Assembly: GCA_013151705.1 (NCBI GenBank)
Contig: JAADHT010000185.1
Coordinates: forward strand, 1-9,800
Reading direction: 5' to 3'
DNA: 9,800 nt
Source: Kiritimatiellota bacterium
Lineage (GTDB): Bacteria > Verrucomicrobiota > Lentisphaeria > Victivallales > JAADHT01
Part shown: positions 6,860 to 9,800 of the stretch, piece after piece
Layout of the letters: each line of letters starts with the position of its first letter
Numbering within the stretch: the stretch's first letter is position 1
Translations under genes and position numbers: made by a program
The notes under the pieces: generated by a model
Told to the model about the DNA's origin: nothing
What the model saw: the letters and a program-made list of their open reading frames with translations, nothing else
Database searches by the model: none

Positions 6860-6881
6860 ACGCATAATAAGGATTCATATT

Positions 6882-7817
6882 ATGATCAGAACGGAAAAGC
6901 TGAATAAAAGATTTGGAAAGGAGCGTGGTGTTTTCGAGTTGAACATGGAAGTGGACAAGTCCTCGATTTACGGTTTCGTCGGACCGAACGGAGCGGGAAA
7001 AACAACGACCATAAAACTTCTATGCGGTCTTCTGAAACCCGATTCCGGCAAGGCTTTCATCGACGGCATTCAAGTCCTGCCGAAAAACATCGCAGCGATC
7101 AAGAAGAAAATAGGATACATGCCCGACATCACGGGTGTTTACGATCAGATGAGCGTATGGGAGTTTCTCGACTTTTACGGGGCCGCCTTCAAGCTTCCCC
7201 CGAAAAAGAGGAAAAAACGGATCATGGAGGTGCTTGAGATAACAAACTCCTCGCACATGATCGACTACCAGATGACATCCCTGTCCAGAGGAATGAGACA
7301 GCGCATCGGACTCGCTAAAACATTGGTGCACGACCCGGCGATATTGATCCTCGACGAACCGGCCGGCGGACTCGATCCCAACGCCAGAATCGAGATGCGG
7401 CAGACAATCGCCCGCTTGAAGGAGCTCGGGAAGACCATACTCCTTTCGAGCCACATCCTGCCGGAGTTGGCGTCGATATGCGACAAGGTGGGTATCATAT
7501 ACAAAGGTAAGCTGCTGGTGCAGGGCACGGTCAAGGAGATCGGACAGCAACTCCAGGAAAACCTGGTCGTCAACGTGACCGTCGATTCAGGTACGGAATA
7601 CGCGAAGCAGTTTCTCGAGAGGATAGACGGCGTCGAAAACGTGACGATTCTCGATCAGTCGCAACTAAAATTCATATTCAGCGGCACGAGAAACGAGGTC
7701 AGCGGTATTGTTAAATGCCTTGTTCGAAACGACGTGCCGGTTAGATGGTTCTCGGAGAACGAGGCCGATTTGGAGAACGTTTTCATGGGCATAACGAAAA
7801 AAGAGGATCAATCCTAA
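6882..7817 (+). CDS. ABC transporter ATP-binding protein, ABC-2 (CcmA) type
   Basis: This 311-residue cytoplasmic ATPase powers the adjacent permease by ATP hydrolysis. The motifs are in order: Walker A GPNGAGKT (34-41), LSRGM in place of the usual LSGGQ signature (134-138), Walker B AILILDEP (153-160) with catalytic Glu159, D-loop GGLDP (162-166) and switch His191 in SSHILPE. The region that normally holds the Q-loop glutamine reads GYMPD (78-82), with Asp82 at the usual glutamine position. The last 100 residues form the extension typical of the ABC-2/CcmA group. The ATG at 6882 has AAGGA 8 bases upstream. The gene follows the envelope-protein gene by 41 bases and the permease begins 12 bases after its stop, so the three are almost certainly co-transcribed. 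The exported or inserted substrate cannot be told from sequence; drugs, polysaccharides, lipids and proteins are all handled by this group. Confidence 0.95.
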   Translation: MIRTEKLNKRFGKERGVFELNMEVDKSSIYGFVGPNGAGKTTTIKLLCGLLKPDSGKAFIDGIQVLPKNIAAIKKKIGYMPDITGVYDQMSVWEFLDFYGAAFKLPPKKRKKRIMEVLEITNSSHMIDYQMTSLSRGMRQRIGLAKTLVHDPAILILDEPAGGLDPNARIEMRQTIARLKELGKTILLSSHILPELASICDKVGIIYKGKLLVQGTVKEIGQQLQENLVVNVTVDSGTEYAKQFLERIDGVENVTILDQSQLKFIFSGTRNEVSGIVKCLVRNDVPVRWFSENEADLENVFMGITKKEDQS

Positions 7818-7829
7818 ACGGTGGACAAT

Positions 7830-9611
7830 ATGACGCTATTAAACAATCCCATAATGAAACGGGAGTTTATTTCCTCCGCCCGTTCGTTCAAGACGAATTT
7901 CCTCCTGTGGGGATATTTGATCCTGCTCTCCACCACTCTTTTGCTTCTATGGCCCGGCGGCGGCGTTCATTCCGTGGCCTCCGCGAGCGGACGAAACATT
8001 TTCGCGTTGTTTTTCAGCGCCAACATCACTTTGATAATTCTGCTCGTGCCGGCGTTTTCCGCGGCTTCGGTGACCTTCGAGAAGGAGAATCACACTTTTT
8101 CGGCTCTTTTCACGACGCTTCTCTCCCCGTTCGAGATAATGTGGGGCAAACTTGTGGCGTCGGTCTCCATTCTGGTGCTGCTAGTGGTTTTCTCTCTTCC
8201 GATAAGCTCCGCCTGCGCGCTGACCGGCGGTATTAGCGTCAAATTCATGCTCGAGGTCTCTTCGGTCATTCTCGTGGCCGCCGTATCCTACGGTTTGGTG
8301 GGGTTGGCCTGTAGCTCAATTGCCTCGAAAACCTCGACCTCTCTCATAGCCAACTACGTGATAATAATGATATTCACCGGCGTGTCGTGGCTTCCCTCCG
8401 TTCTGCTCGTTCAACTGATTCCGAATTCCCAGAACGCTTTCCAGATCATAAGAAGTTTCAGCCCCTACGACGCTCTTTTTTTCCTGATTTATCCGGAAAC
8501 GTATAGAATGTCGGTCAGAACAATGGCCGTCACCGGAAACCTCAACCCTTATATGATTTTTATGATTTTCTCCGGAGCGCTCTCTTTCATCTCTCTGCTC
8601 ATCTTTACCAGGAAAATATACCGTCCGTCGTCGGTGAAGGCACAGACGCAGGAAATGTACACGGGAACCGCGAAAGCCATCAAACGCAAACTTAAATGGC
8701 CGTTCTACCTGATAGATCCGTTGAAACGCAAGAAAAATATTGGACGTTTCGCCAATCCGGTTTTCGTCGCGGAAATGAGAAGCAAGCTCTTCGCCAATCC
8801 CAAATTCGTCGCCCGAACGGTCTCCGTGATATTCATTTTGAGTCTCACCATACTCGTGCTTGTCGCCACTCAATACGCGGTCAAATTCAGCACGGAGATG
8901 GTGAACATGGTGGCGATAGTCTTTCAGATAGGCGTTGTGGCGATGCTCGCTCCCAGCGTCAGTAGCGGTCTCGTCACCGACGAGATAACCTCGGGGACGC
9001 TCATGCCTATGAGAATGACGCCCATCTCTCCGCTGAAAATGGTCTTCGGCAAACTCAAAGCCACGTTTTTCTACGCGCTCATATTCATAGTGAGCAGTTT
9101 CTTCGTCATTTTCGCCATGGCCTACCTGACTCACCAGAACGTCTTTCCGGAGGATGGTTCCGTGATGTCGTCGGAATGGTGGTTGGAAGTCGCGAAACGC
9201 GCGAGGGAGCCCGGATGGTTCCTTAACGTTTGGGCGACCTACCGTCGCATCATAATCTGGGTGGTCATACTGCTTTTGAGCACCGTAACGTTTCTGACCG
9301 CCGGTCTTTTCTCGTCGGCTTACTCGAAAACGACCGGCATAGCCACGGCGATGGCCTATTCGATAACCGGCGTGATATGCCTGGTGACTTTCGCTCCCAT
9401 CGTCCTCGCCGCGAAACTAGCGCATGAGATATCTTTCGCGATTCTCGCGGTTAATCCCATCGCGGCGGCCATGCAGATAACCAACGGCAACCAATTCCAG
9501 GATTTTCCGGGACTCTGGCAGTACAACATAATGACCCTTGTCGGTCTCACCTTGTTTTTTCTGCTCGCCTCGGTCGCGCGAATATGGTATCTCTTCAATA
9601 AAATGGATTGA
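7830..9611 (+). CDS. Bidomain ABC-2 permease, two fused permease units
   Basis: This 593-residue membrane protein (numbering from the ATG at 7830) is the channel partner of the upstream ATPase. It looks like two ABC-2 permease units in one chain. Each unit starts with an N-P (NNPIMKREF near residue 5; ANPVFVAEM near 308), and after a first helix holds the family motif: FEKENHTFSALFTTLLSPFEIMWGKL (83-108) and TDEITSGTLMPMRMTPISPLKMVFGKL (383-409), which line up gap-free at a 301-residue offset. Each then has an SxxSKT segment (SSIASKT near 162; SSAYSKT near 495). A basic linker (about 262-307) joins them. About six helices per unit would make twelve in all, so one chain could form a complete transmembrane domain with two copies of the ATPase. 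Start: a GTG at 7821 is in frame but lacks a spaced Shine-Dalgarno sequence, whereas GGTGGA precedes the ATG at 7830 by 4 bases. Confidence 0.9.
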   Translation: MTLLNNPIMKREFISSARSFKTNFLLWGYLILLSTTLLLLWPGGGVHSVASASGRNIFALFFSANITLIILLVPAFSAASVTFEKENHTFSALFTTLLSPFEIMWGKLVASVSILVLLVVFSLPISSACALTGGISVKFMLEVSSVILVAAVSYGLVGLACSSIASKTSTSLIANYVIIMIFTGVSWLPSVLLVQLIPNSQNAFQIIRSFSPYDALFFLIYPETYRMSVRTMAVTGNLNPYMIFMIFSGALSFISLLIFTRKIYRPSSVKAQTQEMYTGTAKAIKRKLKWPFYLIDPLKRKKNIGRFANPVFVAEMRSKLFANPKFVARTVSVIFILSLTILVLVATQYAVKFSTEMVNMVAIVFQIGVVAMLAPSVSSGLVTDEITSGTLMPMRMTPISPLKMVFGKLKATFFYALIFIVSSFFVIFAMAYLTHQNVFPEDGSVMSSEWWLEVAKRAREPGWFLNVWATYRRIIIWVVILLLSTVTFLTAGLFSSAYSKTTGIATAMAYSITGVICLVTFAPIVLAAKLAHEISFAILAVNPIAAAMQITNGNQFQDFPGLWQYNIMTLVGLTLFFLLASVARIWYLFNKMD

Positions 9612-9618
9612 TTCAGGG

Positions 9619-9800
9619 TTGATTTTCGCGAAGTTCGCGGGTTCGCTTCCAGATCTGGAGACGGCCGGGATAGTGCGTCGGGCCGACGACATAATGCTGG
9701 CGACGGTGACAGCCGAACTGACCCGTTCGCACGGAGTCGACTGGGGACTGCCGGAATCGAAGGTCGATTACATCGGAGACCTTGGAATGCCGCCCGCCGA
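9619..9800 (+). CDS. Unidentified protein, 5' part only (runs off the right edge)
   Basis: After the permease stop one plus-strand frame stays open to the window end with codon choice and amino-acid composition like the neighbouring genes. The first start codon after the permease stop is TTG at 9619, giving 60 complete codons that begin IFAKFAGSLPDLETAG after the initiator and contain ADDIMLATVTAELTRSHGVDWGLPE near residues 23-47. I do not recognise the family; there is no signal peptide or membrane helix, so the product is probably cytoplasmic. The Shine-Dalgarno sequence is weak (AGGG directly abuts the TTG), and GTG at 9673 or ATG at 9694 are other possible starts. The frame is also open upstream into the permease gene. 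Its 7-base distance from the permease suggests the same transcript. The other two plus frames contain stops or read as arginine-rich shadow translation. Confidence 0.55.
   Translation, partial: MIFAKFAGSLPDLETAGIVRRADDIMLATVTAELTRSHGVDWGLPESKVDYIGDLGMPPA

Noticed and set aside
7020..7550. 176-residue minus-strand frame inside the ABC ATPase gene
   Set aside because: It lies opposite Walker A to H-loop sequence and shows no family features.
8316..9134. 272-residue minus-strand frame inside the permease gene
   Set aside because: It is rich in His, Arg and Glu, as expected from antisense translation of hydrophobic codons, and is opposite a well-supported permease.

Overview
The window is a protein-coding stretch of a bacterial chromosome with slightly GC-biased codon use. 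It holds five complete genes on the plus strand or facing away from it, one gene cut at each edge, and no RNA gene, insertion sequence, CRISPR array or integration site that I can see. A secreted MORN_2-type repeat protein, a TgpA-like membrane transglutaminase without visible MoxR/DUF58 partners, and a bidomain ABC-2 permease next to a very large envelope protein together recall Gram-negative bacteria of the Planctomycetota/Verrucomicrobiota/Lentisphaerota group. That placement is an impression from gene style, not a phylogenetic result.

Left part, minus strand: the 5' two-fifths or so of thiG (thiazole synthase of thiamine biosynthesis, 1-328, running off the edge) lies 18 bases behind a gene for a secreted protein with seven 24-residue MORN-like repeats (347-1249). 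A 238-base divergent intergenic region (1250-1487) separates this pair from the plus-strand genes. It carries a plausible sigma70-type promoter, with one perfect inverted repeat in its spacer, a second just downstream of the -10, and several copies of GGAAGT.

Right part, plus strand: a TgpA-type transglutaminase-like membrane protein (1488-3884), a small HPr-family phosphocarrier (4014-4295), an 801-residue membrane-anchored envelope protein with a probable glutamine-amidotransferase-like (non-catalytic) domain (4435-6840), an ABC ATPase (6882-7817) and a fused two-unit ABC-2 permease (7830-9611). A downstream reading frame begins 7 bases after the permease stop and leaves the window at 9800; I cannot identify it.

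The last three complete genes are closely spaced (41 and 12 bases in the last two gaps) and look like an operon for an ABC-2 transporter with a dedicated extracytoplasmic accessory protein, similar in general plan to GldA/GldF/GldG-type systems. The transglutaminase upstream would act in the same compartment as the big accessory protein, on extracytoplasmic or cell-envelope protein substrates. HPr is a cytoplasmic regulator or phosphocarrier, and its presence between them is the least expected part of the layout. I see no convincing evidence of an entirely new defence or mobile system. The most unusual content is this TgpA/HPr/envelope-protein/ABC arrangement and the dyad-rich promoter in front of it.
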